This document shows positions 11,304 through 22,099 of a stretch of DNA of 64,000 nucleotides, one piece after another; the first letter of the stretch is position 1, and each line of letters opens with the position of its first letter. The position numbers were made by a program, and so were the translations under genes. Below the pieces are notes generated by a model that searched no databases, was not told the DNA's origin, and saw only the letters and a list, made by a program, of their open reading frames with translations. Source of the stretch: Neoarius graeffei (taxonomy: Eukaryota; Chordata; Actinopteri; Siluriformes; Ariidae); contig NC_083596.1 in the NCBI RefSeq assembly GCF_027579695.1, positions 13,164,798 to 13,228,797 on the forward strand, read 5' to 3'.

Positions 11304-11858
11304 TGCATCATGCTTTTGGGTTCAGATATTTTTCTGCAGAGAGCCTTGGGAAATAAGCCTACTTCCTCTTTAAAGGATATATACTGACAATTTTTTTCTT
11401 TTTGTTTGTTATACTATTGTTAAATTGACCCTTTGTGACTCGAATGCATTTTGTAGAAATTCAGTGTACGACTTCATGCGATCCCTTTAAACCTCCTTTC
11501 TTGGCATGCACGTGGTTTGCTCAGTACTTGTGTGTGTATGTATGGAGGAATAGGATTTCCAGTGCTATGTCTTCGGTACCAGCATGCTCCCATCAGCTGG
11601 TCCTATCCTCAATCACTGGTACATGTGTTGCAGTTGCATGGACTGTACAGTAATTATAATGGATCTGTTTTATGGTTGAAAGGAAAAGGGCGTCTGAAAT
11701 GTTATTAAATGATTGTGTAGAAATCTCTTAAGGATTCATTAATTTGATCATTGTGTGGCATTTCATCTATTTCAGGGAGAAGTTGGTGAATGTATGCTAC
11801 ATCAGTGTCATGTAAGTCAATTTTGTTCCTTGTTTAATTCCGTAGCCTTTCACTGCTG
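11304..11858 (+). repeat. segmental duplication copy 2, uninterrupted
   Basis: This copy matches 6604-7021 plus 9975-10108 at high identity and keeps the empty TTAA site at 11728-11731 (AAATCTCTTAAGGATTC). It therefore serves as the pre-insertion allele for the element at 7026-9970. Confidence 0.85.
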
Positions 11859-12285
11859 CCTTTTTTTTTTTTTTTAAGATGATTGATTTTGCATCCCGAG
11901 TTGTCGGACTGGTAAGAACTTTACGTGTATATATCAAGTCCGCCCTCCTCATATTGGCACACGCGGGGTTTCCTGTGCCCGTGTGTGTAATCTAAGGAGG
12001 CACATTATCCTGTCATGCTATAGCTGGAATCATGAATTGTGGTTTCTTGTGCCAGCTATCAGACTGATACAGTTTTACTGACCCTGTGTCTGAAATCGCT
12101 CCCTACTCAGTATATAGTGAGTGTGCCATTTTGTAATGCTGTCCAAATGTATAGAGATCTTGCGGTCACGTGACCGGAAAGTACACAGCCGCCATCTTGT
12201 CGGTAAAAAACACCGCTGAATACTGCTGCACTCGTGTACAAAATGGATAAATTTCAACTGATGGACTACACGGCTCATTTTTCTA

Positions 12286-12600
12286 ATGAACAGAACTAGA
12301 TACATGTCTAAAATAAACGACCTACAGATTAGTGACCCTTATCGATTACCGGACGTAGTTTTCACGACCGTGTCAGTGGATATGGAACTGCCAGAGGTGG
12401 AATACCCAAACATGTATAATTACCTCATTAACTTTCCCTCGCTGTTCAGTGGTGAAGCACTGCGTGCTTATAAATCTCTGGACAGTTATCTTTACAGAAA
12501 TTCAGGATTTGTGAGCTGCCCTCAGATGTGGCATCTTGTAAACAAGAAAATAACAATCCTCATTGGATGGGTCAATCACTTAAGTATTACTAGTACTGAT
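12286..12600 (+). pseudogene. remnant of transposon-borne YqaJ-type protein, N-terminal part
   Basis: The frame reads KINDLQISDPYRLPDVVF, then ELPEVEYPNMYNYLINFPSL and AYKSLDSYLYRNSGFVS. I recognise this as resembling the N-terminal region of fish transposon-associated proteins that carry a YqaJ-like nuclease domain further on; that recollection is not tested here. No nuclease domain follows, because a LINE fragment interrupts. A clearly related fragment lies at 24406-24636 in a different transposon. Confidence 0.45.
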
Positions 12601-12619
12601 ATTAGATATATCAGTAGTA

Positions 12620-13025
12620 TCTAGTATAGCACTGACCAGCCGAGAATAGAATAAGGTAATTCCAGCTGTAATTCCAAATCGTCCGTCTTGTTTACCATGG
12701 ATCTGGCGTTGGAGAGATAGAGGCTTGGCAGTGGAGATTTGAGTGGCTGTTTTCTGAGCTTAGTCAACAGGCCGGCTCTGCAGCCTCGCTTTTGTTTCCT
12801 CTCCTGACGCCACCTCCTTCGCCTGCCAGACCTGATAACAATCCACGGAGACCCCGCTGGTCTCGCTATCTCGTCCGGAATGTTGTGCATGCGATGGAAA
12901 TCGCTACAAACCGTCATTTTCTGCTGGAAACCAATGTCCAGCAAGTCCATACGGTTGTAGTGGATATTGAAGTCCGGTACAGACGAACAACATGCAAAAA
13001 TACACACAACATAAACGTGCACAGG
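12620..13025 (-). mobile_element. LINE fragment, start of endonuclease domain
   Basis: On the minus strand the frame reads KRGCRAGLLTKLRKQPLKSP followed by LPSLYLSNARSMVNKTDDL. This is the characteristic linker and first strand of the AP-endonuclease domain of fish non-LTR retrotransposons. Only this short piece of the second reading frame is present; no reverse transcriptase follows. Confidence 0.7.
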
Positions 13026-13512
13026 TAGGGAGAGCTTGTAGCCGCAGCTGTTGTAGTAGAATTGTATATAGTAGGGTTTTCCAGAAGAAGAGGTAGAAGT
13101 AGAAGGCGGAAATATGGCATTTGACCGACAAGATGGCGTCTGTTACAATCTGAATCGGCTGTGACGTCACATGCAAGACCTCTATAGTGAGAATTCTTAC
13201 ACCCTATATAGTGAACTCAAAGTATCCCACAATGCATCACAAAAAGTCGTGTCCAACCGATGGTCACTAACCAAGCAATATATTCCATCATGCATGTGCT
13301 GAAAGAAAAGGTGTATTGGGGTGAAGGGACAGAGGAAGAAACTCCATTATAATCGGACATTCAAGTACAATTAAAAATAGGCTAAAATGGCATGACTGAT
13401 AAAATACAAGAATAAGTTACAGTTCAGAGCGGGGAATGGACTGAATCGATCAGCTGATTCACTTCTGTTGAATCCTCAAGTTTGATTTCATAAAAAGCCT
13501 CATTTGATTTAA

Positions 13513-14117
13513 AGGAGAACTGAAGGCAATTTTTTTTAATCAGAATTCTTTCTAATTTTATTAAATATCGGGATGCATTTTTGATCGCTATTTTGTCGCT
13601 GCTATAGCAAGTTATGAGCGTTTGAAATATGCTCTGTAATATCAGTCCATATGTCAAAGCAGTGGCCATAAACAAGACTCGCTGAGACCTGAAATCAAAG
13701 CGACCGACATCTGCCAATGTTGTCAAAAGACGCGCGCGCCCTCCTTCGAATGCTGACGTAATCAAGCCAGAAGTTTTTTGTTTTGATAGCAATCAGGAAA
13801 GTCTGAAAAAGGTAAGCAGTAATCGTCATTTAAACTCGTTTTTGTGCAATATTTTGTTTGAAAACAATTTTCAAGATGGTGGCACTGACACCTGGCGGAC
13901 ACTTGACGTTTCGAAGACTCGCACAAGTCTCGTGAAGATTGCGTGGACCAAACTAACTAAATTCAACATGGCTAAAAACCGAATAGGCCGATAAATAATA
14001 TGAAATTGCAGTTATTTGCCAATACGAGTCATGATAAGGTTACTAAAACTGAAAACGTAATTTAGTAAGACGTTAATTGAGAAATAAAGCAGGTTTAAAA
14101 ATTACTTCAGTTCTCCT
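13513..14117. mobile_element. TTAA-flanked MITE (AGGAGAACTGAAG family), copy 1
   Basis: TTAA sits at 13509-13512 and 14118-14121, with ends AGGAGAACTGAAGGCAA and TACTTCAGTTCTCCT. The TTAAAGG start recalls T2/Kolobok MITEs. Other copies are at 19273-19780 and 35364-37134. Confidence 0.8.
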
Positions 14118-14652
14118 TTAATAAAAGGCAGTGGCAAAGAAGAACGGATTCAGCTTTGATTTAAAGAAGTGAAAGATGCAGGTACTTTGTATTGATTGAT
14201 GTGGGAAATGCGCTCAGTATAACGTGGATTTATTGCAAAAATACATGCATGGGGGGGGGTTTAAATTTTGAAAACCCACCAGCCGACTGATCTGGCACGC
14301 TTTAATTGCGCTACAGTAATGACGTAAATGGCTGCAGCGGAGTAGTGTCAAAGTGTTAGATTTTACCAATGAGCTCACTATATAGTCCTCTGTATGTCCT
14401 CTATATAGTAATTCCCTGTATAGTGAGTAAGGGGTAGTGAACGAGTGATTTTGGACACGGAGAGGGTTTTAAACTATACATGAGCCATAACTAATGCAGA
14501 AATTTTCCTGCTTTTAGGTGTCCATGAAGAACTATAGCATCATGTGACCTCACAGAAGGTGGCGGTCACTGCGGTTATACCAGCTAAGTGGCAGAAGGTC
14601 TAACTTGCTGTGCGGCAGCTTGAGTGCCATGAAAACGCGTAACCCATCTAAA

Positions 14653-14830
14653 ATGGGAAAGAGCTGTTGTGCGATTGACTGCAAAAACAGATTCAGCAAG
14701 AACTCTGAGCTGTCGTTTTACAGACTGCCAAAAGTCAAAGAAAAGAGAAACCAGTGGATCAGTGCACTTCGCAGGAAGAACTGGAATCCAGGCACCGAAG
14801 CGTGGATTTGCAGCTGCCATTTTGTATCGG
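14653..14830 (+). CDS. THAP-domain protein, coding exon 1
   Basis: This exon encodes a THAP zinc finger, a sequence-specific nuclear DNA-binding domain. Residues C5, C10, C53 and H56 fit the C2CH zinc pattern, and P26, W35 and F57 match the invariant positions of the family. I chose the ATG at 14653 over the upstream in-frame ATG at 14605 because THAP domains begin right at the initiator (MGKSCC). The exon ends in phase 1 at a GTATG donor (14831). Splicing to 17492 restores the continuous THAP reading SGKKSDDPLHPDYVPSLF, so the junction is well supported. The joined coding sequence is 1038 bases for 345 residues. Confidence 0.85.
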
Positions 14831-15984
14831 GTATGTTGGGTTTTTGGCAAAAAATGAATAAATTGTACACTGTTGACTCAATGAAATTAGTCTGTTTACC
14901 AAATACGGATAATTCACGGAAAATAAAATGTAGTACAAAACATGGATCTGTGATTCCGTCAAAGATATTTAGTTAAAATGAAATGGTAAGTTAATAAAGT
15001 GAACCTACAAGTAAAAGATTTTTATAATGAACTTCGGTAGTCCAAACACTTAGGCTTCTTAAACTTGGTTTTAAAAAGAAATTTCAGTCTGGCATCTCGG
15101 ATGGAACCATTTCCTACAATTAAACACACCGGTATTCTGGCATCCAACATGTGCGGGAAGATTTTATTTCATAAGTAAATTCCATAGCTTCATCTCGCTT
15201 GCGTTCATGGAAAATAAATATACAAAGCACGGATCTTTTTATTCATGGATGTGATATTTTCCGTGAAATATATAGAAATGGTTTACTTTTAATTTAGTAC
15301 TTTAATTTTAACATACAAATTCAATCTCTGGGTGAAATACGTAAACTTCACACACACCCCCATTAGAAAAAAATGGCATTTTAGAGTTCTCTGTATAGTC
15401 TAGATGTTTTACATCTGTTATCGAAAGACCCCTCTGCTGAATTTTGTGTATTGGCTCAACTTTATCTGGCGATTCTACCTCAATCATGCAGCTACCGTCG
15501 GCAGATAACGTCACTGTGGAAATGATCTTCCTGACGTGTCAATGTTCCGCAGCGTGTGACGCGAAATCCGTGACCAATCTGTAAATTGCGAGCATCCGTG
15601 ATGCATCTGTATTAAAATCTGTGACTGAGCCGTGAAATCATTTGATTTCCGTGAATCCATAATCTGATTCGTCCATATTTTGTCAACCACTGAAATTAAA
15701 TACCTCGTGTCTTTCATTTATATTGGGCATATCAGATGAAAATTCAATCCAAATTGCTTAAAACGGTTCTCATTGAATTCAGAAGTGAATGCAGAACATC
15801 AGAAGGTTGTATACTGAATACAAAGTTTGAAATTAGTAAAAACAAATTATCCAGGTTGGTATTTGGTGTTAATTATGCTAATTGAGTAAAAGTTTTAAAT
15901 TGGTACGCTCAAATTATTTATAATTTCCTCTGTGCTCTGTAGACCTTTGTCTTTCTCAAAAGTAGGGCCTACTAGTGTTTATAT

Positions 15985-16117
15985 CTCATCTCATCTCATT
16001 ATCTCTAGCCGCTTTATCCTTCTACAGGGTCGCAGGCAAGCTGGAGCCTATCCCAGCTGACTACGGGCGAAAGGCGGGGTACACCCTGGACAAGTCGCCA
16101 GGTCATCACAGGGCTGC
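15985..16117 (-). mobile_element. 5'-truncated SINE tail
   Basis: Only the last 130 bp or so of the common SINE are present, from the tail (CATCTCATCTCATTATCTC) back to TCACAGGGCTG. The 11-bp duplication AGTGTTTATAT flanks it, so it is a true truncated insertion by target-primed reverse transcription and not a decayed full copy. Confidence 0.9.
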
Positions 16118-16314
16118 AGAGTGTTTATATGAAAGAATATAAATATTCCCAGTTTTCAAGGCGAACCTCAAACTGTGAGCCACATCCTGTAAACAACTCC
16201 AATTAATTGAACTGAAATTGACTCTTGCATTTCTGACTTCCAGTTTTTTTAAAAGATCATTCCGATCACGAAGATCTCAATATCTTTCATCAGAACAACT
16301 AGTTATATTCTCAA

Positions 16315-16811
16315 ATGCCCCTTTTCCACCAAAGCAGTTCCAGGGCTGGTTTGGGGCCAGTGCTTAGTTTGGAACCAGGTTTTCTGTTTCCACTGACAAA
16401 GAACTGGCTCTGGGGCCAGAAAAACCGGTTCCAGGCTAGCACCAACTCTCTGCTGGGCCAGAGGAAAGAACCACTTACGTCGGGGGGTGGAGTTAAGACC
16501 AACAACAATAACAAGACCGCGAAAGGTCACCATTTTTAAGCGACGAGAAGCAGCAGCTGTACAAACGAAGTCATTTATTATTGTTGCTGCTGCTGCTTCT
16601 TCCGCGTTGTTTTTGCATCGATATTCGCGCCAAGGTTTATGCAAACGTAGCGACGTAACTGACGTATACAGCGACGTAATGACGTGGCTTCCCTTAGCAC
16701 CGCGAGCTATGGAAAAGCAAACTGGTTCTCAGCTGGCTTGCAAGTTGAATGAGTTGTGAACCAGCACTGGCCCTGAACCAGCCCTGGAACTGATTTGGTG
16801 GAAAAGGGGTA
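16315..16811. mobile_element. Harbinger-like MITE with CCCCTTTTCCACCAAA ends
   Basis: The ends TGCCCCTTTTCCACCAAA and TTTGGTGGAAAAGGGG are inverted repeats that continue as GTTCCAGGGCTGG and its complement. They resemble the ends of the 5452-6114 family. The flanking triplets do not match cleanly. Confidence 0.7.
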
Positions 16812-17307
16812 AAGTGGTTATTTACATGACTCAGTTTGAGTTGAAAAAAATAAGTAGGTAAAGCTCTGGAAACTCCAAAGTCTCCTGTGGATCATAACAT
16901 CAAAACTAGTTGATGGGAAAATTTTTGAGTACTTCATCAGAAACGGTGAGAGCGAGAGAACATCAAGTTTTGATATGAGTAATCCAGTTGGAAACCAATC
17001 AGGAGAGAGAGAGCCTGACTGCTTTCCCATGTCTCAAAAAACACCAGCAGTTTCCCAACATCCTGCAAGCAGGAGTGTGCTCTGTTGTACCACCTTCAAC
17101 CTGCTTTTACTCCCAGAGTACTGAACAGATCATAACGAGAGAATTTTTTGGAAAGCAGGGAAGCTTTTTACTGATGGTATTCAAGAATTAAGCAATGACA
17201 GGTTTGGAAACTTAGATGAGCATCTGCATGGACAATTATCACAGCACAGCCAGTGAGGGTCTGATATGCCTATTTACACTCTGTAACTAAAGCTTGTTGG
17301 CATTTAT

Positions 17308-17329
17308 GGGGGGGGGGGGGGGGGGGGGG
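17308..17329 (+). repeat. 22-base poly-G run
   Basis: Twenty-two consecutive G residues lie 162 bases before the splice acceptor of the THAP gene's second coding exon. The run could fold into a G-quadruplex in DNA or in the pre-mRNA; its exact length may also be a sequencing artefact. Confidence 0.9.
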
Positions 17330-17491
17330 AGTCCATTATGATGAGCCTTGTGTTCTACAGACAAGGCCAGTCTTGTTCATACCCCAAGTTGGTACATGTA
17401 TCAAGTGTTGCAAGGGATGAAACTGTAGATTTCCTCTGGAGAGATGTAAATAAATGAGTATTACATGACTAATAGTAAAACTCTGTTTTAG

Positions 17492-18351
17492 GGAAGAAGA
17501 GCGACGATCCCCTACACCCTGACTACGTGCCAAGTTTGTTTAGTTTCACATCCACCACTGCTCGAACTCGGGCCATCAACAACCTGGAAAGATATCTACG
17601 AGCTCAAGAAGTTTCAGAGAAAAACACAAGTAGAGCACTAGCTGCTACAGCTCTTCTGAACCTGCATCAAATCAAAGAAGAGGGAGTAGAAAGTGTGCAT
17701 CAAGTCAAGGAGGAAGAGACTCTGAATCAAGTCAAAATTGAGGTCGAGGCTCTGCAGGATGTTGAAGAGCCCGAGACCGTGCGTTGCATCAAAGAAGAGG
17801 TACTAAATCTTGAATTTCAAGACACTGAGGTCCAGACCGAGGAGACGCACAACGACATCGCCTCATTACATCAACAGATTAAATCTTTAAACGCTGAATG
17901 TCAGTCACTGCGGAATAAAGTTCACAAACTAGAAGGCGACTTGAAACGTCGCACTCTCGACACGTCACAATTTGATGATAATAAAATGAAAATCTTCACA
18001 GGCTTACCCAATTTACAGACCTTCATGTTATTATTCAGTTACGTCTCCTCACTTCTTCCTGATACTGAAAAACAGTCGCTCAAGCCGACTCAAGAGCTAC
18101 TACTTACGCTGATGAAGCTGCGCCACAATCTATCAGAGAAATTTTTAGGCCAACTCTTTGCAGTTCATCAATCGACAGTATCAAGAATCTTTCGCCGTTG
18201 GACGCGGGTCATGGCAAGCAGGCTCCCGGAGGCGGAGTTTCCCTTATTGAAGGCAGCCATCTTGCAGCACGTTTCACCAAGCAGTCCGACTGATGAGGCG
18301 TACTCCAGTGGGAAAGTGATATCCGTGCAAACCCTGTACAAAACTGTTTGA
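17492..18351 (+). CDS. THAP-domain protein, coding exon 2 (SUMO motifs, coiled coil, HTH)
   Basis: The exon opens with the end of the THAP domain (YVPSLF, residues 71-76, matching the AVPTIF box). Next come four psi-K-x-E SUMO-consensus motifs at K121, K132, K141 and K160 (IKEE, VKEE, VKIE, IKEE), a heptad coiled coil at about 181-211 and a transposase-type helix-turn-helix at about 228-306 (TLMKLRHNLS, HQSTVSRIFRRW). In fish THAP proteins of this kind the HTH is usually followed by a DDE_Tnp_4 nuclease related to Harbinger/ISL2EU transposases. Here the frame stops at residue 345, about 40 residues after the HTH, with no nuclease. The frame is open throughout, so a host DNA-binding regulator is more likely than a dead transposon. 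Function is inferred. Confidence 0.85.
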
Positions 18352-18479
18352 TCCTTGAACAAGATCAGCCGGAGGGCGTGTCGGGTTGTGGATGGTGACT
18401 GGACTTTCACAGAAATGGGGACTTGAATCGAAATCTGAGTGTACATGAGACAGATTTGGTGCCTTTCCTTTTCCTAACT

Positions 18480-18600
18480 GTGGTGGGTTTCCCAAAAGCC
18501 TCTTAACACTAAAGAGCATCTTAACTCGGAGTGTTCATTGTGCTGCTTACTCTACCATTTTAACAATCTTTGTGCATGATGTTTTTGGGAAACTCTGCAC
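18480..18600 (+). mobile_element. short MITE (GTGGGTTTCCCAAAAGC family), copy 1
   Basis: It has the end GGTGGGTTTCCCAAAAGCC and a degraded inverted end TTTTTGGGAAACTC. It lies in the presumed 3' untranslated region of the THAP gene. A second copy in the same orientation is at 22489-22615. Confidence 0.65.
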
Positions 18601-19272
18601 TGTTCTGTACTTATGTGCGCGCATGTTTCTCTGGATACGCAAAAGGGAAACGATGGTATGTACAGTGTACATTGGTTAATAAAGATATATTTTTGTTAAC
18701 TTGTCTTTCTGCTTTGCTTTCAAATTTTCTCTTGTATTTATCTTTAGATTTTCACTAGGTGGGAATTCACATCACTAAAGATGGATGTACAGTAGTTGTC
18801 TGAGGAATTGTTTTCTTTGCCTTGTAAGCCAAGACCTTGAACTCCATTCTCAATACACTGACTTTCATTTTAACACAATTTATGGAGGGTTTTTTTTTAT
18901 AAAGCCAGTGACATCAAGGTCAATTTTGATTGTTTAAAAAATTGTTCTGTACAATAAAACTCAACTTTAAGTTTATAGACTGTTTAGTCATTATACATTG
19001 AATGAGAAGCAATGCATCAAACATTATCTTTTTTTGGGGGAGGTGCACTCGCTCAGAATGGTGTAAACAGGGTTTCCTTTGCATTTGGATCTTCCCTGTG
19101 TTTTGGGGGGCTTATTTGGTGGTGTTAAAGCTGTTGCAGAGCAGGGGTTCTTCAGTGTTTTAACAGTAAGGGATACTTATAACTGGGCGAGTTTCCGTTT
19201 GAATTTTCTCCAGTTTTTGTCGCCCTCTTGAGGACTTTAAAGGTAGTGCACTCTGTTCAATTGAATTGCTAA

Positions 19273-19780
19273 AGGAGACCTGAAGTCATTTTTTAAACTT
19301 GCTGTATTTCTTAACGTGTTACTCACGTTTTCGGTTTTAGTAACATCATATTGTGACTTGTATTGGCAACTAACTGCAATTAAACTTTTATTATACTTAT
19401 TGACCTATTTGCATTTAGTTCGTTGGTCCATGGCAGGTGTTGCTGATCTGCGTGATCTTCATGAGACTTGTGCAAGACTTCGAAACGAAGTGTCAGCGCT
19501 GCCATTTTGAAAACTTTTCAAACAAAATGTTGCACAAAAACGAGTTTAAATGACTATTACTGCTTACTTTTTTCAAACTTTCCTGACTTTGCTATCAAAC
19601 AAACAACTTCCAGCTTGATTACGTAAGCATTCGAAAGAAGGCCCTCGCGTCTTTTGATAATGTTGGTCACTTTGCAACACTCGTAACTTGCTATAGCAGT
19701 GACAAAATAGCGATCAAAAATGCGTTCCTATATTTAAAATGAGAACTTTGATTTTAAAAAAATTTGCCTTTGGTTCTCCT
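19273..19780. mobile_element. TTAA-flanked MITE (AGGAGAACTGAAG family), copy 2
   Basis: The right end TTGGTTCTCCT abuts TTAA (19781-19784). The left end AGGAGACCTGAAGTCA follows a mutated CTAA. The interior matches the copies at 13513 and 35364. Confidence 0.75.
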
Positions 19781-20049
19781 TTAAGGTGTGAAGTGGGGCA
19801 TCAAATGACTGCAGGATAAGTATGGTGGCCATCTTGTATACCTGTAATTAACAGCAAGTGTAAGACCTGTGAGTCTGCACTGTAACTTTTTTGTGCACAG
19901 TAGAATCAGTGTAGGCTTGACCATGACGCATTGGTTTATCCTTATACCTTGTCCCTCTCTAACCAAAGTTTTGTACTTGACTGTATAATTTGGTTGAATA
20001 TTGAGACAGAGTACTTCATTTTGACCTTAGCTGAGAGAGATTCAAATTA

Positions 20050-20222
20050 TATTATAGGCATTTAGTAGATGCTCTTATCCAGATGCACAACATAGCCAGA
20101 GCAGTTGGGGGGTAGGTGCCTTGCTCAAGGGCACTTCAGCCATTCCTGCTAGTTCAGGGAATCAAACTGGTGACCTTTTGGTCCCAAAGCTGCTTCTCTA
20201 ATCATTAGGCTATGGCTTCCCT
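20050..20222 (-). repeat. tRNA-like short interspersed repeat
   Basis: It carries the block GCCTTGCTCAAGGGCAC, then GGTGACCTTTTGGTC and CATTAGGCTATGGCTTCC. On the minus strand the last part resembles the A and B boxes of a decayed tRNA-derived SINE head. It is related to 2404-2551. Confidence 0.5.
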
Positions 20223-20540
20223 ATAATGCCAGCTTGGTTTTTTTTTGGTCAGAATTTGTATGAGCTTCCTTATCCTTTTATAGTTCTGTATATTACCATC
20301 TCAAACACGATGATCTGACTCCACTGCCTATCCCAGTTTCTGCTATCGGGCCTGGATCCACCATGACCCTCACCTACTAAAGATGAATAAAGAAATGAAT
20401 GGATTTCCTCCTTGTTTCAGTGCACTGTACAAGTCTTGTGTCATGGAGATGTGTTTTGAATAAAGAATGGGCTCATAGTGCAGCAAGACCTTTTCAAAGT
20501 GACCTGAATGACCAAAAGCCTTCTAGTCTGGCTTGGACAT

Positions 20541-21503
20541 GTACGCACATTAATTTAGGAGAGGATAACTCGACTGTTATAGGCTAATTTGAACCCAAGG
20601 AACAACTTGGGGCGAACAGGCCAAAAATTACCAATCCAAGATGGCTGCCAGTATTATAGTATTATGGTTACTCATGTTCCTGACCATGGTTTGTCATAAA
20701 CAGTAATGATGTTAAAGGTTGTATTGTTGGTTGTTAAACATTTAGGCTCTCAAGATATTGCTGCCTACTAAAGTAATAAGTGAAAGTGTTTTTCACTTTG
20801 ACCCCTTCAATGTCCTTGGATGAGTCATGTACGTCATTTGACCGCTGTGCCTTATGACAGATGTTTTAGGCATTGACTAATTCATATGTGCCATTGTGAA
20901 GTAAAAGTAATGTGCCATGTAAGGTACATAAAAGGTGTTTATGACGAGTAGCATGTGTCATAAGGCACAGCGGTAAAAGATTTCATGATGTACATGACTC
21001 ATCCAAGGGCATTGAAGGGGTTAAGTTAACATTCCATTGGTAATAGTATGATTGAAAATACAATTTCCTTATATGAATCAAATGCTTGCTTTCTTATACT
21101 CTCCTAAATTATGTGCATAGGTCTTCCAGTTCCATGTTTGACTTAAGGTTATTCTGTTTTTCTCATGTTTTCCGTGAAACTGTAACTTTGGCTAATTATT
21201 ATTTTTTTAAACATTGCCCTTGACCATAGCTTTTTCCCTTTTCCTTCAATCATGAAAATAATGACACTGATGGATTCCCCATACCCCAAAACCCATAAAA
21301 TGAGGTGTTGCACATACTTCTGTAACGACTGGTTCAAAAATTGATATTTTCAATATGGCTACCGGCAGCTATCGCCATCTTGGATTGGTAATTTTCGGCC
21401 TGTTCGCCCCAGATAGCGATTTTGGCACACATCCCAAGTTGTTCCTTGGGTTCAAATTAGCCTAGAACAGTTGAGTTATCCTCTCCTAAATTATGTGCAT
21501 ACA
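20541..21503. repeat. foldback element with long arms and an inner palindrome
   Basis: The left arm (about 20541-20648) returns inverted at about 21364-21503; both arms contain AATTTAGGAGAGGATAACTC, or its complement. Nested inside is a second inverted pair, 20797-20860 and about 20950-21026, with ends CCCCTTCAATG and CATTGAAGGGG next to TTAA, which suits a piggyBac-like MITE. It lies between the tails of the THAP gene and zfpl1. Confidence 0.75.
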
Positions 21504-22099
21504 TATCTACGCCAAGTCCTCTACTATTCACAATCAATGGTGAAACAAACAAAAACAAATTTTTATAAAGTTCATAATTTAATAGAGTTTGACATAGAGC
21601 AAAATCCTGTTAGCTCAATCACTTTTCTATCAGATGAATACTGTACAAACACATCCTCACTCCCACGTTTGAGTGTCAACTAAAAGTTTCATCTTGTACA
21701 ATCTCTATCATGTATGTACTGGAGAACCTTTTAAAAGCAAAGAGAGCCTGGAACAGAGAAACCCAACTTAAGAAAGGATTGACTGCACTAGAACAGGTTT
21801 CACTCAGATGTACAGGAAAGCTTTACATTCAGATTCCTTTACCTAAAATTATTTACTACATTAGTTAACGTCATCACAGATTCAAATCTGATTGGTCTGA
21901 CATTAAATCTAACCAGCATCATGTGTCATTCATGAACCAGTTCATTGTAATAAATGAATTCGAATTGCTGAGGAATAAAAAACACTGTTATTGGTTATGG
22001 AGAGTTACTGTATATTGAGTTATCAGTTTAACTACTACACCATGCCCCGAAAGTGTTCTATTCCCTCCGTAATACACCATCATACACCTGCATTCACTG

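Larger units (their letters stand above)
12086..14458. mobile_element. large TIR element with YqaJ-like ORF, LINE piece and inner MITE
   Basis: The left end (GTGTCTGAAATCGCTCCC) and the right end (GAGTGATTTTGGACAC) are inverted repeats that run on into CACTATATAG-type sequence. The same end is seen at about 36780-36823 (GGGAGCGATTTCGGACAC). It contains a coding remnant at 12286-12600, a LINE endonuclease fragment at about 12620-13025 and a TTAA MITE at 13513-14117. The superfamily is not certain. Confidence 0.65.
14831..17491 (+). other. intron of THAP-HTH gene
   Basis: The intron has GT at 14831-14832 and AG at 17490-17491. It holds a 5'-truncated SINE (15985-16117), a Harbinger-like MITE (16315-16811) and a 22-base poly-G run (17308-17329). 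Otherwise I see no gene or known repeat in it. Confidence 0.75.
14518..18970 (+). other. THAP-HTH gene: transcribed region inferred
   Basis: The inferred transcript uses an acceptor at 14516-14517 (CTGCTTTTAG), a start at 14653, an intron at 14831-17491 and a stop at 18351. AATAAA signals lie at 18678-18683 and 18953-18958. The 3' untranslated region contains a short MITE at about 18480-18600. An upstream non-coding exon near 1.7 kb is possible but unproven. Confidence 0.6.
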
